A stretch of DNA of 63,400 bases from Azospirillum sp. 412522 (GCF_019805165.1 NZ_RWIJ01000034.1:1-63400); one strand, 5' to 3'; shown: positions 9,182 through 18,401, counted from the stretch's first letter. The notes: generated from the sequence alone by a model not told the origin. Numbers and translations are program-made.

Positions 9182-10354
9182 TCATGCGCCCATCTTCGTC
9201 GTGGCCGCAACCCGCTGGCGGCGCGACCGTTCGGCCGACTGGTACCAGTTCAGGAAGCGCGCCATCAGCACCATCGCGGCGATGCCGAGCACGGTAACAA
9301 GGAACTGGGCGGAAAGCGAGCCGCTGACATGGACGAGCATGGTCTGTCCGGCGAAGGACAGCAGCACGCCCAGGCAGAACACCGGCAGCGACTGCTTTCC
9401 GCAGGCGAGCACCGGGGCGGCCAGCGATCCGCGCAGCCAGGATGCCCCGGCCGGCACCAGCCACAGCACCAGATAGGCCAGGGCGAAGAAGTGCAGCAGG
9501 CGCAGCGGGTCGAGGTCGGTCTTGCTGATCGGATAGAGGATCTCGGTCAGCGACACCGGGATCAAGGCGTGCAGGGGCGCGAATTTCCAGGACAGCGTCA
9601 GGAACAGGCTGGCCAGCAGGACCGCCCCGGCCGCCACCGCCACCGGGCGGCGGAAGCGGGTCAGCCCGGCCCTGAGGTCCGGCTGGAACTGCAGCGACGC
9701 GCCCAGGACGAACAGGAACTGCCAGGTGAAGGGGTTGAAGTACCAGACGCCGCCGTCCGGATAGGTGGGCAGGTTCCAGCCCCATTGCCGGGCCGCGAGG
9801 TACAGCGCGGCGGAACCCGCCAGCACCGCAGGCGGCCGGCGGCGCAGGGCCGGCAGCAGCAGCGGGAAGGCCAGCAGCAGGACGATGTAGAGTGGCAGGA
9901 CGTCCAGGTTGGCCGGCCGGAACTTCAGCAGGATGGCCTGGGTCAGGGCGGTGACCGGGTCCTGGAAATAGCCGGCGATGCCCATCTCCTCCGCGAACAG
10001 CGGGCTGTCGAAGGCGCGGGCGGTGTAGGCGATCTGGGCGGTGTAGGCGAAGAACAGGATGATGTAGGTGGCGTAGAGCGTCCAGCAGCGGTGCAGCACC
10101 TGTGCCGCCGCCATCGGCAGGCCCTGTCCGTCCAGCGTCCGGCCATAGACCAGTGCGGCGGTGTAGCCGGAGATGAAGACGAAGATCTCCGTGGCGTCGC
10201 TCAGCCCGAAATTGCGCGGCGTCGCCCATGAGATCTGGTTGGCCGGGATGTGGTTCACGAAGATGAACCACAGGGCAAGGCCGCGGAAGAAGTCGAGCCG
10301 CAGATCCCTTGCGGCCGCCCCGTTCCCGCCCATCGGCACAGTCGCCTCTTTCAT
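9182..10354 (-). CDS. opgC: OpgC-like membrane acyltransferase
   Basis: The 390-residue protein has about ten hydrophobic segments and the OpgC start: LRLDFFRGLALWFIFVNHIP, then NFGLSDATEIFVFISGYTAA. OpgC-type proteins transfer succinyl groups onto osmoregulated periplasmic glucans in the inner membrane. The family is broad, so another acyl group or glycan is possible. Of the in-frame ATGs, 10354 has AAGGA 7 nt upstream; 10369 is the alternative, and the longer open frame up to 10816 looks like non-coding sequence. Two SGNH-fold secreted proteins follow at once, an arrangement that recalls other O-acyltransferase plus SGNH systems for polysaccharide acylation. Confidence 0.82.
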   Translation of the reverse strand: MKEATVPMGGNGAAARDLRLDFFRGLALWFIFVNHIPANQISWATPRNFGLSDATEIFVFISGYTAALVYGRTLDGQGLPMAAAQVLHRCWTLYATYIILFFAYTAQIAYTARAFDSPLFAEEMGIAGYFQDPVTALTQAILLKFRPANLDVLPLYIVLLLAFPLLLPALRRRPPAVLAGSAALYLAARQWGWNLPTYPDGGVWYFNPFTWQFLFVLGASLQFQPDLRAGLTRFRRPVAVAAGAVLLASLFLTLSWKFAPLHALIPVSLTEILYPISKTDLDPLRLLHFFALAYLVLWLVPAGASWLRGSLAAPVLACGKQSLPVFCLGVLLSFAGQTMLVHVSGSLSAQFLVTVLGIAAMVLMARFLNWYQSAERSRRQRVAATTKMGA

Positions 10355-10957
10355 GGCCGAGTCCTTCATGACCGCCTGACCCGCAAATGCCTGCTCCGCC
10401 CTCATCAACACTCCAGCCCGGCCCAGTTCCCGGCGCTGCTTTGCAAAAGATGGGAGTGCCGCCGCCGGAGTCGAGAAGTTTGATGCCGGATGCGCCGCAG
10501 GCCATTGCCAGGCCCCTGGTTGAACGGAACCCGCGGCTTCGCGCCGCAGCCTTAAACCTCTGAAATACAGACCGCAATTCCGGTTCGCGCTTGATCCCGA
10601 CCATTTGCTTCCTGCATAATCCGGACAGCAAAAGAAAGCTGGGGCGGATCGGCCGGAAGGCCGGCGGCAAACCCGGGTGGACGGGAGGAGACGCATTCCA
10701 ACGCCGGGAGACCGCGGGACCGGACGGGGGCGCATTGCGCCGGCACCCACCGGCTCCGCGGCTCCCCGCGATGCCCCTGTGGCCGGATGTCCGGGTCGGC
10801 CGGGCGTGCATCCCACTCATTCGTGCTTTCCCTGCTCACCCGTCCGGTCCCGTGAGGGATCGGGCCTGGACGGGTGCGGGCCGGCTCGTCCTGCAAAGGG
10901 GCGTACGCCGGTCCGGCGACAAGAACACATAACGAGAATGGACAAGGGAGCTTCTGG
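10355..10957. other. 600-bp divergent intergenic region
   Basis: It separates the divergent opgC-like and takP-like genes. I see no convincing gene: the open frames here lack ribosome binding sites and family motifs. A sigma-70-like plus-strand promoter, TTGATC at 10591-10596 and CATAAT at 10615-10620 with an 18-bp spacer, would give the takP-like gene a leader of about 330 nt. The distal leader is GC-rich with several CGGGAC/GTCCCG-type segments that could fold. Confidence 0.35.
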
Positions 10958-12055
10958 ATGAAACGTCGTGCATTTCTGACCTCCGCCGGTGTGGGCGTCG
11001 CCGCCAGCACGCTTGCCGCCCCCGCCATCGCGCAGTCCGCGCCCGAGATCAAGTGGCGTTGCGCCTCCAGCTTCCCGAAGAGCCTCGACACCATCTATGG
11101 CGGTGCGGAGTTCGTGGCGAAGCGCGTGGCCGAGCTGACGGACGGCAAGTTCCAGATCCGCGTCTTCGCGGCCGGCGAGATCGTTCCGGCGCTCCAGGTT
11201 CTGGACGCGGTCAAGGACAACACGATCGAGTGCGGCCACACCGTCTCCTACTACTACGTCGGCAAGGATCCGACCTTCGCCTTCGACGCGGCGATGCCGT
11301 TCGGCCTGAACGCCCGCCAGCAGAACGCCTGGATGAGCCATGGCGGCGGCAAGGAGCTGATGGCGGAGTTCTTCGCCGGCCACAACCTCGTCTCCATCGG
11401 CGCCGGCAACACCGGCACCCAGATGGGCGGCTGGTTCCGCAAGGAAATCAAGACGGTCGAGGATTTGAAGGGCCTGAAGTTCCGCATCGGCGGCTATGCC
11501 GGCACCATCATGGCCAAGCTGGGCGTCGTGCCGCAGCAGATCGGCGGCGGCGACATCTATCCGGCGCTGGAGAAGGGCACCATCGACGGCGCCGAATTCG
11601 TCGGTCCCTACGACGACGAGAAGCTCGGCTTCCAGAAGGTCGCCAAATACTACTACTATCCCGGCTGGTGGGAAGGTGGGCCGCAGGTCTCCATGCTGTT
11701 CGGCAAGGAGAAGTACGAATCGCTGCCGCCGACCTACAAGGCGGCGCTCCAGGCGGCCTGCGCCGACGCCACGCTGGACATGCTGGGCAAGTACGACGTC
11801 CAGAACATGACCGCGCTGAAGCGTCTGGTCGCCAGCGGCACCCAGCTGCGCCCGTTCCCGAACGAGGTGATGCAGGCCTGCTATCAGGCCGCCATCGAGG
11901 TCTATGAGGACGAGGCGGCGAAGAACGAGAAGTTCCGCAAGGTCTACGACGCGTGGAAGAAGTTCCGCGAGGAGGAGTATCTGTGGTTCCGCGTCGCCGA
12001 ATACAGCTTCGACCGCTTCGTCTACGCGGCCCCGCCGCTTGAGAAGAAGAAGTAA
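10958..12055 (+). CDS. TRAP transporter solute-binding protein, TakP-like
   Basis: A 365-residue periplasmic binding protein of the DctP family. The N-terminus carries a Tat-type signal (KRRAFLTSAGVG...APAIAQ). The mature part closely follows what I recall of Rhodobacter TakP, which binds alpha-keto acids with sodium: SSFPKSLDTIYGGAEF, NTGTQMGGWFRKEI, GGDIYPALEKGTIDGAEFVG, YYYPGWWEGGP. GGGAG lies before the ATG at 10958. No DctQ or DctM membrane subunit is in the flanking 10 kb, so its permease must be elsewhere or it serves a different partner. A keto-acid ligand is inferred from the conserved blocks. Confidence 0.88.
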   Translation: MKRRAFLTSAGVGVAASTLAAPAIAQSAPEIKWRCASSFPKSLDTIYGGAEFVAKRVAELTDGKFQIRVFAAGEIVPALQVLDAVKDNTIECGHTVSYYYVGKDPTFAFDAAMPFGLNARQQNAWMSHGGGKELMAEFFAGHNLVSIGAGNTGTQMGGWFRKEIKTVEDLKGLKFRIGGYAGTIMAKLGVVPQQIGGGDIYPALEKGTIDGAEFVGPYDDEKLGFQKVAKYYYYPGWWEGGPQVSMLFGKEKYESLPPTYKAALQAACADATLDMLGKYDVQNMTALKRLVASGTQLRPFPNEVMQACYQAAIEVYEDEAAKNEKFRKVYDAWKKFREEEYLWFRVAEYSFDRFVYAAPPLEKKK

Positions 12056-12062
12056 GGTTCTT

Positions 12063-12098
12063 CCGGGAGGGGGTGGGTTTCCACCCCCTTCCCTCGGG
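12063..12098. terminator. Strong bidirectional hairpin between takP-like and MBL genes
   Basis: GGGAGGGGGTGG at 12065-12076 pairs with CCACCCCCTTCCC at 12081-12093 around GTTT, with CCG/CGG extending the base. It sits between two convergent stop codons, so it can end both transcripts. The T-rich tail is poor. Confidence 0.6.
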
Positions 12099-12102
12099 AA
12101 TC

Positions 12103-12912
12103 CTAAACCTCGATCACCAGCCCGTCATAAGCCGGCTCGACCCCTTCCGGCAGGATCCGCCGCAGGCTGTCGTAGTCCATCGTGTTGTCCATATGGGTCA
12201 GGTAGGCCCGCCGCGGCTTGACCCGCGCGATCCATTCCAGCGTCAGCGCCAGATGGGCGTGGACGGGGTGGGGCGGTTCGAGCCGGCCGCAATCGACCAT
12301 CCAGGTGTCCACCCCCGCCAGCGCCTCGAAGGCGCGGTCGTCCAGCCGCACCACGTCGGTCGAATAGGCAAAGCTGCCGAACCGGTAGCCGACCGTCCGC
12401 ATATAGCCGTGGTCCTGCTCGAACGGCGTGATCTCCAGCCCCTTCACGTTGAAGGGCCCGTCGATCCGACAGGCCTTCAGCACCGGCCGGTAGAAGGGAT
12501 AGCCCTCCGGCAGCGGATCGAAGCAGTAGGAAAAGCGCGCCTCGATGTCGCGCAGATGCTCGTCCCAGCCATAGGCGTCGATCGGCGCGTGCATCTGCCG
12601 GCAGATCTCGCGGACCTCGTCGATGCCGTGGCAGTGATCGGCATGCTGGTGCGTCCACAGCACGGCGTCCAGGCGCGAACAGCCGCTGTCCAGCAACTGC
12701 TGCCGCAGGTCGGGGGAGGTATCGACCAGAACCGACACGCCGTCCCGCTCCACCAGCACAGACGGGCGCATGCGGCGGTTCTTCGGATTGGCGGGATCGC
12801 AACGGCCCCATTGGCCGCCCGGCACTCCGGCGATCACCGGCACGCCGCGCGACCCGCCGCAGCCCAGCACGGTCACGCGCATCGCGCCGGTTGATGCGCC
12901 GTCTACGGTCAT
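12103..12912 (-). CDS. MBL-fold metallo-hydrolase (PhnP/lipB-associated type)
   Basis: A 269-residue metallo-beta-lactamase-fold protein. The metal-binding motif THQHADHCHGID is complete, with further ligands in EQDHGYMRTVGYR, STDVV and LTHMDNTMDYD. GCGGSRGVP near the N-terminus (TVLGCGGSRG) matches the PhnP-like phosphodiesterase group. The family hydrolyses cyclic phosphodiesters or related compounds; here it is not in a phosphonate operon but follows tatD, an order common in alphaproteobacteria. The ATG at 12912 overlaps the tatD stop (ATGA). A second ATG at 12882 lies just before the VTVLGCGG block and is the alternative start. Confidence 0.85.
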   Translation of the reverse strand: MTVDGASTGAMRVTVLGCGGSRGVPVIAGVPGGQWGRCDPANPKNRRMRPSVLVERDGVSVLVDTSPDLRQQLLDSGCSRLDAVLWTHQHADHCHGIDEVREICRQMHAPIDAYGWDEHLRDIEARFSYCFDPLPEGYPFYRPVLKACRIDGPFNVKGLEITPFEQDHGYMRTVGYRFGSFAYSTDVVRLDDRAFEALAGVDTWMVDCGRLEPPHPVHAHLALTLEWIARVKPRRAYLTHMDNTMDYDSLRRILPEGVEPAYDGLVIEV

Positions 12913-13703
12913 GCAGCGGCCTTGCCCTGGGCGGCCTTTTCGAACAACCGGAAGAAGTTCTCGGTGGTGACGCGGGCCAGATCCTCGGCCGACACCCCCT
13001 TCACCTCGGCGACGCAGGCCGCCGTGTGGGCGACATAGGCCGGCTCGTTGCGCTTGCCGCGGAAGGGGATCGGCGCGAGATAGGGCGCGTCGGTCTCCAC
13101 CAGGATGCGGTCGAGCGGCACGTCCTTCACGATGGCGCGCAAATCTTCCGATTTCTTGAAGGTGACGATCCCCGACAGCGACAGGGTGAAGCCGTACTCC
13201 ACCGCCTCCTCCGCCAGGGCTCGGCCGGAGCTGAAGCAGTGCAGCAGCCCCTTCACCTTTTGCCCGGCCGCTTCCTCCTTGACGATGCGCATGGTGTCGT
13301 CGTCGGCGTCGCGGGTGTGGATGATCAGCGGCAGGCCGGTCTCCAGGCTGGCGCGGATGTGCCGACGGAAGCACTCCTGCTGCTGGTCGCGCGGGCTCTT
13401 GTCGTAGAAGTAATCGAGTCCCGTCTCTCCCAGCCCGATCACCTTGGGATGGCGCGACAGATCGACCAGTTTGTCGACGGTGGTGATGGCGAACTCCTCC
13501 GCCGCCTGATGGGGATGGACCCCAACGGTGCAGAGGATGTCGTCATAGCGCTCGGCCACCGCCAGGATGCGGTCGAAGCGGCTGATGTAGGTGCAGATGG
13601 TGACCATCCGCCCGATGCCGGCCTGCCGGGCGCGGTCGACGACCGCGTCCAGCTCTTCGGCGAAATCGGGAAAGTCGAGATGGCAATGGCTGTCGACGAG
13701 CAT
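12909..13703 (-). CDS. tatD: TatD-family metal-dependent hydrolase (DNase)
   Basis: A 264-residue TIM-barrel amidohydrolase of the TatD/YcfH type. It begins with the metal motif DSHCHLD and carries GVHPH, GETGLDYFYD, LIIHTRDADDD, LLHCFSSG and LVETDAPYLAP, which together supply all expected ligands. Members are 3'-5' exonucleases and D-aminoacyl-type hydrolases; the exact substrate is unclear. It sits 9 bp after metG and overlaps the downstream MBL gene by 4 bp, the classic metG-tatD-MBL order in this class. Confidence 0.93.
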   Translation of the reverse strand: MLVDSHCHLDFPDFAEELDAVVDRARQAGIGRMVTICTYISRFDRILAVAERYDDILCTVGVHPHQAAEEFAITTVDKLVDLSRHPKVIGLGETGLDYFYDKSPRDQQQECFRRHIRASLETGLPLIIHTRDADDDTMRIVKEEAAGQKVKGLLHCFSSGRALAEEAVEYGFTLSLSGIVTFKKSEDLRAIVKDVPLDRILVETDAPYLAPIPFRGKRNEPAYVAHTAACVAEVKGVSAEDLARVTTENFFRLFEKAAQGKAAA

Positions 13704-13712
13704 AAGCGGAAC

Positions 13713-15263
13713 TCAGGCCTTCGGTTCTTCGACGTAGCGCGGGAAGACGCCCTGCGGGGTCGGCAGCGGGGTGCCGGCGGCCAGCGCCCCCGACGGACCC
13801 AGCGTGCCGAAGCCGCGCGCGTCCGGACCCAGCGCCAGCAAATCGAGGATCCGGGCGGAGGCGTCGGGCATCACCGGCTGGGTCAGGATCGCCAGATGGC
13901 GGATCGTCTCGGCCAGCACATAGAGCACGGTCGCCATGCGCGCCGGGTCGGTCTTCTTCAGCGCCCAGGGGGCCTGTTCGTCGACATAGCGGTTGGCGTC
14001 GCCGACCACGGCCCAGATGGCGTCCAGCGCCTTGTGGAAGGCCTGCGCCCTGATCTCCGCCCGGACGATGGCGATCATGCCATAGGCGGCGCCGAGCAGC
14101 GCGTTGTCCGCCTCGGTGAGGGCGCCCGGCACCGGCACGGCGCCGCCGCAGTTCTTGCCGATCATCGACAGGACGCGCTGCACCAGATTGCCGTAATCGT
14201 TGGCGAGGTTGCCGTTGATCCGGTTGACCATCTGCTTGTGCGAGAAGTCGCCGTCATTGCCGAACGGCACTTCGCGCAGCAGGAAATAGCGGGTCTGGTC
14301 GAGGCCGTAGGTGTTGACCAGCGTGTCCGGCGCGATGACGTTGCCGAGCGACTTCGACATCTTCTCGCCTTCGATCGTCCACCAGCCATGGGCGAAGACA
14401 CGGCGGGGCGGCCGCAGGCCGGCGGCCATCAGGAAGGCCGGCCAGTAGACGGCGTGGAAGCGCAGGATGTCCTTGCCGACCATGTGCAGGTCGGCGGGCC
14501 AGTACTTCGCATAGTCGCCGGTGGTGTCGGGATAGCCGACGGCGGTGATGTAGTTCGCCAGCGCGTCGAGCCAGACATACATGATGTGGGCGTCGTCGCC
14601 CGGCACCGGGATGCCCCACTTGAAGGTGGTGCGGCTGACCGACAGGTCCTTCAGGCCCGACTTGACGAAGGCCATTACCTCGTTGCGCTTGCCGGCCGGG
14701 GCGATGAAGTCCGGATTCTGCTCGTAGAACTCGATCAGCCGGTCCTGCCAGGCCGACAGCTTGAAGAAGTAGGACGGCTCCTCCACCCACTCGCACTCGG
14801 CGCCGGTCGGGGCGATCTTCTTGCCCTCGGCGTTGGTGGTCAGCTCGTCCTCGCCATAGAAGGCCTCGTCGCGGACCGAATACCAGCCGGCGTAGGAGCC
14901 GAGGTAAATCTCGCCCTTCTCCTTCAGCACCGTCCACAGCGCCTGCACCGATGCGACATGGCGCGGCTCGGTGGTGCGGATGAAGTCGTCGTTGGAATAA
15001 TTCATCAGCGACACGAGGTCGCGGAAGTTCTGCGACACCCGGTCGGTGAACTCCTGCGGCGGAATGCCGGCCTTCTCCGCCGACTTCTCCACCTTCTGGC
15101 CATGCTCGTCGGTGCCGGTCAGGAACTTCACGTCATAGCCGTCGAGGCGCATGAACCGGGCGAGGACGTCGCAGGCGAGCGTCGTGTAGGCGTGGCCGAT
15201 GTGCGGCACGTCGTTCACGTAATAGATCGGCGTCGTCAGGTAGAAGGTCTTCGGCCCGGCCAT
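13713..15263 (-). CDS. metG: Methionyl-tRNA synthetase
   Basis: The class I synthetase charges tRNA-Met with methionine. The 516-residue protein has the HIGH-type motif as PHIGHAYTT after TTPIYYVNDV, and the second motif KMSKSLGNVI in the expected place. It lacks the C-terminal tRNA-binding EMAP-type extension and the four-cysteine zinc knuckle of the long E. coli form, so it is the short form typical of alphaproteobacteria. The ATG at 15263 gives MAGPKTFYLTTP; a GTG at 15272 in the same frame is also possible. It is inside the holB-metG-tatD run. Confidence 0.95.
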   Translation of the reverse strand: MAGPKTFYLTTPIYYVNDVPHIGHAYTTLACDVLARFMRLDGYDVKFLTGTDEHGQKVEKSAEKAGIPPQEFTDRVSQNFRDLVSLMNYSNDDFIRTTEPRHVASVQALWTVLKEKGEIYLGSYAGWYSVRDEAFYGEDELTTNAEGKKIAPTGAECEWVEEPSYFFKLSAWQDRLIEFYEQNPDFIAPAGKRNEVMAFVKSGLKDLSVSRTTFKWGIPVPGDDAHIMYVWLDALANYITAVGYPDTTGDYAKYWPADLHMVGKDILRFHAVYWPAFLMAAGLRPPRRVFAHGWWTIEGEKMSKSLGNVIAPDTLVNTYGLDQTRYFLLREVPFGNDGDFSHKQMVNRINGNLANDYGNLVQRVLSMIGKNCGGAVPVPGALTEADNALLGAAYGMIAIVRAEIRAQAFHKALDAIWAVVGDANRYVDEQAPWALKKTDPARMATVLYVLAETIRHLAILTQPVMPDASARILDLLALGPDARGFGTLGPSGALAAGTPLPTPQGVFPRYVEEPKA

Positions 15264-15314
15264 TTGCGGCACTTTCTTTCAAGTCAGGTTTAACCGGCAG
15301 GTTCTGAAATAACC

Positions 15315-16433
15315 CTAGGCGGCTGCCGTTTCCAGCGCCGCCAGGGCGTTCAGGACCACCTGCTTGCGGTCCAGGTTTGCGGATTCCGCGCGCGCGAAAA
15401 GACGCTGAACCTTTTCCCACACCTCCACCCAACGTTCAAGACCGCGGGCGTTGGCCAATCGGGTCATCAGGGCGGCCTCGCCCGCCACCACCTCCGCCGG
15501 CCAGGACCCGCGGGCGAGCGAGCGGGCGAAGCGGGCCAGCCACCAGACCAGCAGCTCCGTCGCCGTCTCGAACATCCCGTCGTCCTGTTTGCGCGTCAGC
15601 TTGTCGCCGAAGGCGTGCGCCGCGACGATGTCGATGCGCGGCAGGTCGGACAGCAGCCCGATCATCTCGCGGTAGAGCGCCAGCCCGCCGGCGTCGGCGA
15701 GGTCGATGGCGCGGCCGACGCTGCCCTCCGACAGGCGGGCCAGCGCCGGGCGGTCGTCGGCGGCGATGTCCGGACGGTGCTGCCCCAGCAGGTCGATCAC
15801 CGTCTCTTCCGCCAGCGGCTTCAGCGTCAGCTTGCGGCAGCGCGAGCGGATGGTCGGCAGCATGCCGCCGGGATTGTCGCTGACCAGCAGCAGCAGGGCG
15901 CCGGGCGGCGGCTCCTCCAGGATCTTCAGGATGGCGTTCAGGCCGCTGAGGTTCATGCGGTCGGCGCCGTCGATCACCGCGACGCGCCAGCCGCCCTCCG
16001 CCGAGGTGCGGCGCAGGAAGGGGCCGATCTTGCGCACGTCGTCCACGGCGATGTCGCGCTTCAGCCGGTCCTTCTTCTCGTCGCGCTGGCGTTCCACCGT
16101 CAGCAGGTCGGCATGGCCGCCCGACGCCACCCGGCGGAACACCGGATGGTCGGGGCCGACGTGCAGCGAAGTCACCGGGGCGCTGCCGCCGAACAGGCTG
16201 TCGCCCGGCGGTTCCTGGGCCAGGACGAAACGGGCGAAGCGGAAGGCCAGCGTCGCCTTGCCGATCCCCGGCGTGCCGCCGATCAGCCAGGCGTGCGGCA
16301 GCCGGCCGGAGTTCCAGGCCTCCAGCAGCAGCCGTTCCGCCTCGTCATGTCCGACGAGGTCCGGGTTGCGCCGGGGGGAGAGCGCCTCCTCCGCGGCCGG
16401 GGCGGCGGTGGCCGATGCGCGCGCCTTGCTCAC
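15315..16433 (-). CDS. holB: DNA polymerase III delta-prime subunit
   Basis: The delta-prime subunit of the clamp loader. The 372-residue AAA+ protein has a P-loop GGTPGIGKATLAF at about 52-64 and the delta-prime/RuvB-like phrase VAVIDGADRMNLSGLNAILKILEEPP, followed by the SRC-like DNPGGMLPTIRSRCRKL. The GTG start at 16433 overlaps the tmk stop (GTGA, 16430-16433). An ~20-residue Ala-rich N-terminal extension precedes the conserved region. The tmk-holB pair is conserved widely in bacteria. Confidence 0.92.
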   Translation of the reverse strand: MSKARASATAAPAAEEALSPRRNPDLVGHDEAERLLLEAWNSGRLPHAWLIGGTPGIGKATLAFRFARFVLAQEPPGDSLFGGSAPVTSLHVGPDHPVFRRVASGGHADLLTVERQRDEKKDRLKRDIAVDDVRKIGPFLRRTSAEGGWRVAVIDGADRMNLSGLNAILKILEEPPPGALLLLVSDNPGGMLPTIRSRCRKLTLKPLAEETVIDLLGQHRPDIAADDRPALARLSEGSVGRAIDLADAGGLALYREMIGLLSDLPRIDIVAAHAFGDKLTRKQDDGMFETATELLVWWLARFARSLARGSWPAEVVAGEAALMTRLANARGLERWVEVWEKVQRLFARAESANLDRKQVVLNALAALETAAA

Positions 16434-17101
16434 GACTCCCGCCCCTGGGCAAGCCCGAGCCGGCTCGACACCGCGTCCCAGATGCGCGCCTGCACGCCGT
16501 CCGGGTCGGCGTCGGCGTCCACCACCGCGCAGCGGTCCGGCTCCCGCCGGGCGATGTCGAGGAAGCCGTCGCGCAGGCGCTGGTGGAAGCCGATGTCCAT
16601 CCGCTCGTAGCGGTCCTCGCCGCCGTGGCGCGCCACCGCGCGGCGCAGGCCGGTCTCCACGTCGATGTCGAGGATCAGCGTCAGGTCGGGGCGGAAGCCC
16701 CCTAGCGCCGCCGTCTGCAAGGTCTCCACCAGTTCGCGCCCCAGCCCCAGCCCATAGCCCTGATAGGCCATGGTGCTGTCGAAGAAGCGGTCGCACAGCA
16801 CCCAGGTCCCGGCCTCCAGCGCCGGCCAGACCGTGCGCTCCAGATGGTCGCGGCGGGCGGCGGTGTGCAGAAGCGCCTCGGTGGTCGCGCTCCAGCGGCC
16901 GGTCTCGCCGGTCACCAGCAGGCCTCGGATCTCCTCCGCGCCCGGCGACCCGCCCGGCTCCCGCGTCGTCACCAGCCCGACGCCGCGGGTATGCAGCGAC
17001 GCGCGCAGGGTCTCGGCCAGCCGGCGCAGCTGCGTCGACTTGCCGGCCCCTTCGCCGCCTTCCAGCGTGATGAAGCGTCCGCGCGCGGGAGAGGTCGGCA
17101 T
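16430..17101 (-). CDS. tmk: Thymidylate kinase
   Basis: TMK phosphorylates dTMP to dTDP. The 223-residue protein has the P-loop LEGGEGAGKST at residues 14-24, the TTREPGGSPGAEEIR block that binds dTMP, the DR motif in LCDRFFDSTMAYQGYG and a LILDIDVETGLRR segment. The ATG at 17101 lies 11 bp after the dacC stop, and the stop overlaps the GTG of holB. A GTG three codons upstream could also start it. Its place between a cell-wall gene and a clamp-loader gene matches other alphaproteobacteria. Confidence 0.95.
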   Translation of the reverse strand: MPTSPARGRFITLEGGEGAGKSTQLRRLAETLRASLHTRGVGLVTTREPGGSPGAEEIRGLLVTGETGRWSATTEALLHTAARRDHLERTVWPALEAGTWVLCDRFFDSTMAYQGYGLGLGRELVETLQTAALGGFRPDLTLILDIDVETGLRRAVARHGGEDRYERMDIGFHQRLRDGFLDIARREPDRCAVVDADADPDGVQARIWDAVSSRLGLAQGRES

Positions 17102-17112
17102 GGTCGTCACGG

Positions 17113-18315
17113 TCACAGGCTGTTGCCGAAGACGAGGTACTTGGCGGCGGCGAAGGCGCGGCCGACGAAGCCGGCCTTCGGCACGTCCTGTGCGGCCACC
17201 ACCGGCACCTCCTTGCCCGGGAAGCCGGGGGCGGTGATCACCAGCTTGCCGACCGTGTCGCCCTTCTTGATGGGGGCGGCGACCGGCGCGCTGCTCACCA
17301 GCGACACCTTCATGCCGGGCCGGTCGGCGCGGGCCATGGTGACGCTGGTGTTCTGCGGCACGGTGACCGGGACCGTCTCCTGCTCGCCCAGCCAGACCGG
17401 CACCTGCTCGATGGTCTCGCCGTCCTTGTAGAGGGTGTAGGAGGCGAATTCGCGGAAGCCCCACTCGATCAGACGGGCCGATTCGTCGGCGCGCGACTGC
17501 ATGCTGGGCAGGCCGTTGACCACCAGCAGCAGCCGGCGCCCGTCGCGCTCGCCCGACGCGGTCAGGCCGTAGCCGCCGGCGTCGGTGTGGCCGGTCTTCA
17601 GGCCGTCGACGTTCATGTTGCGGTAGAGCAGCGGGTTGCGGTTGCCTTGGGTGATGCCGTGGTACTTGAACTCGCGGATCGAGTCGTACTTGTAGAACTC
17701 GGGGAAGTCCTTGATCAGCCGCTCGGCCAGAAGCGCGAGATCGCGGGCGGTCATGTAGTGGTTGGGGTCGGGCCAGCCGGTGGCGTTGGTGAAGTTGCTG
17801 TTCTTCAGCCCCAGTTCCCGGGCGCGCTTGGTCGCCTGTTCGGCGAAGGCCTGCTCCGACCCGGCCAGCCCCTCGGCCAGCACGATGCAGGCGTCGTTGC
17901 CGGACTGGACGATCATGCCCTTCAGCAGGTCGTCGACCTTGATGTTGTTGTGAAGCTCCACGAACATCTTGGAGCCCTGCATCCGCCAGGCCCGCTCGCT
18001 GACCGGCAGCGTGCTTTCCAGCGTCAGGCGGCCGCCCTTGATCGCCTCGAACACCAGATAGGCGGTCATGATCTTGCTCATCGACGAGGGCGCCATGCGC
18101 TCGTCGGCGTTCTTCTCGAACAGCACGGTGTTCGAGGTCAGGTCGACCAGGATCGCCTGCTTGGCGATGGTGTCGATGGTCGCGGCCTGGACCGGGACCG
18201 CGGTGAAGCCGGCGCCAATCGTGGCCCCGGCCATCGCGATTCCGGCCGCCATTCCGATCGAGGCGGCAACGGAACGGCCGAAAACGGCACACAGGCGGAC
18301 GACATCAGCGTTCAT
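17113..18315 (-). CDS. dacC: D-alanyl-D-alanine carboxypeptidase (penicillin-binding protein 5/6 type)
   Basis: A 400-residue serine DD-carboxypeptidase that trims peptidoglycan stem peptides. The signal sequence (residues about 15-44) ends in PVQAATID. The three active-site motifs are visible: SxxK as SMSK at 78-81, SGN in IVQSGNDA, and KTG in DGLKTGHTDAGG. The C-terminal beta-domain follows (about 290-390), ending in a segment that may act as a weak amphipathic anchor. It could equally be named dacF or dacA; I cannot separate these. It lies between rlpA (86 bp upstream) and tmk. Confidence 0.9.
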   Translation of the reverse strand: MNADVVRLCAVFGRSVAASIGMAAGIAMAGATIGAGFTAVPVQAATIDTIAKQAILVDLTSNTVLFEKNADERMAPSSMSKIMTAYLVFEAIKGGRLTLESTLPVSERAWRMQGSKMFVELHNNIKVDDLLKGMIVQSGNDACIVLAEGLAGSEQAFAEQATKRARELGLKNSNFTNATGWPDPNHYMTARDLALLAERLIKDFPEFYKYDSIREFKYHGITQGNRNPLLYRNMNVDGLKTGHTDAGGYGLTASGERDGRRLLLVVNGLPSMQSRADESARLIEWGFREFASYTLYKDGETIEQVPVWLGEQETVPVTVPQNTSVTMARADRPGMKVSLVSSAPVAAPIKKGDTVGKLVITAPGFPGKEVPVVAAQDVPKAGFVGRAFAAAKYLVFGNSL

Positions 18316-18401
18316 GGCAACAATCCTCCAACAGCACTCGGTACAGGCATAAGGTCACTGGCGCCCGGGAAGAGCGCCGGGGATGGTGTCGGGTGGCCGG
18401 A

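Noticed and set aside
10552..11383. Open frames on both strands in the opgC/takP intergenic region
   Set aside because: No ribosome binding sites, no motifs, and part of them is antisense to the takP-like gene.
12891..15293. An 800-residue plus-strand frame opposite tatD and metG
   Set aside because: Antisense to two conserved genes; no motifs.
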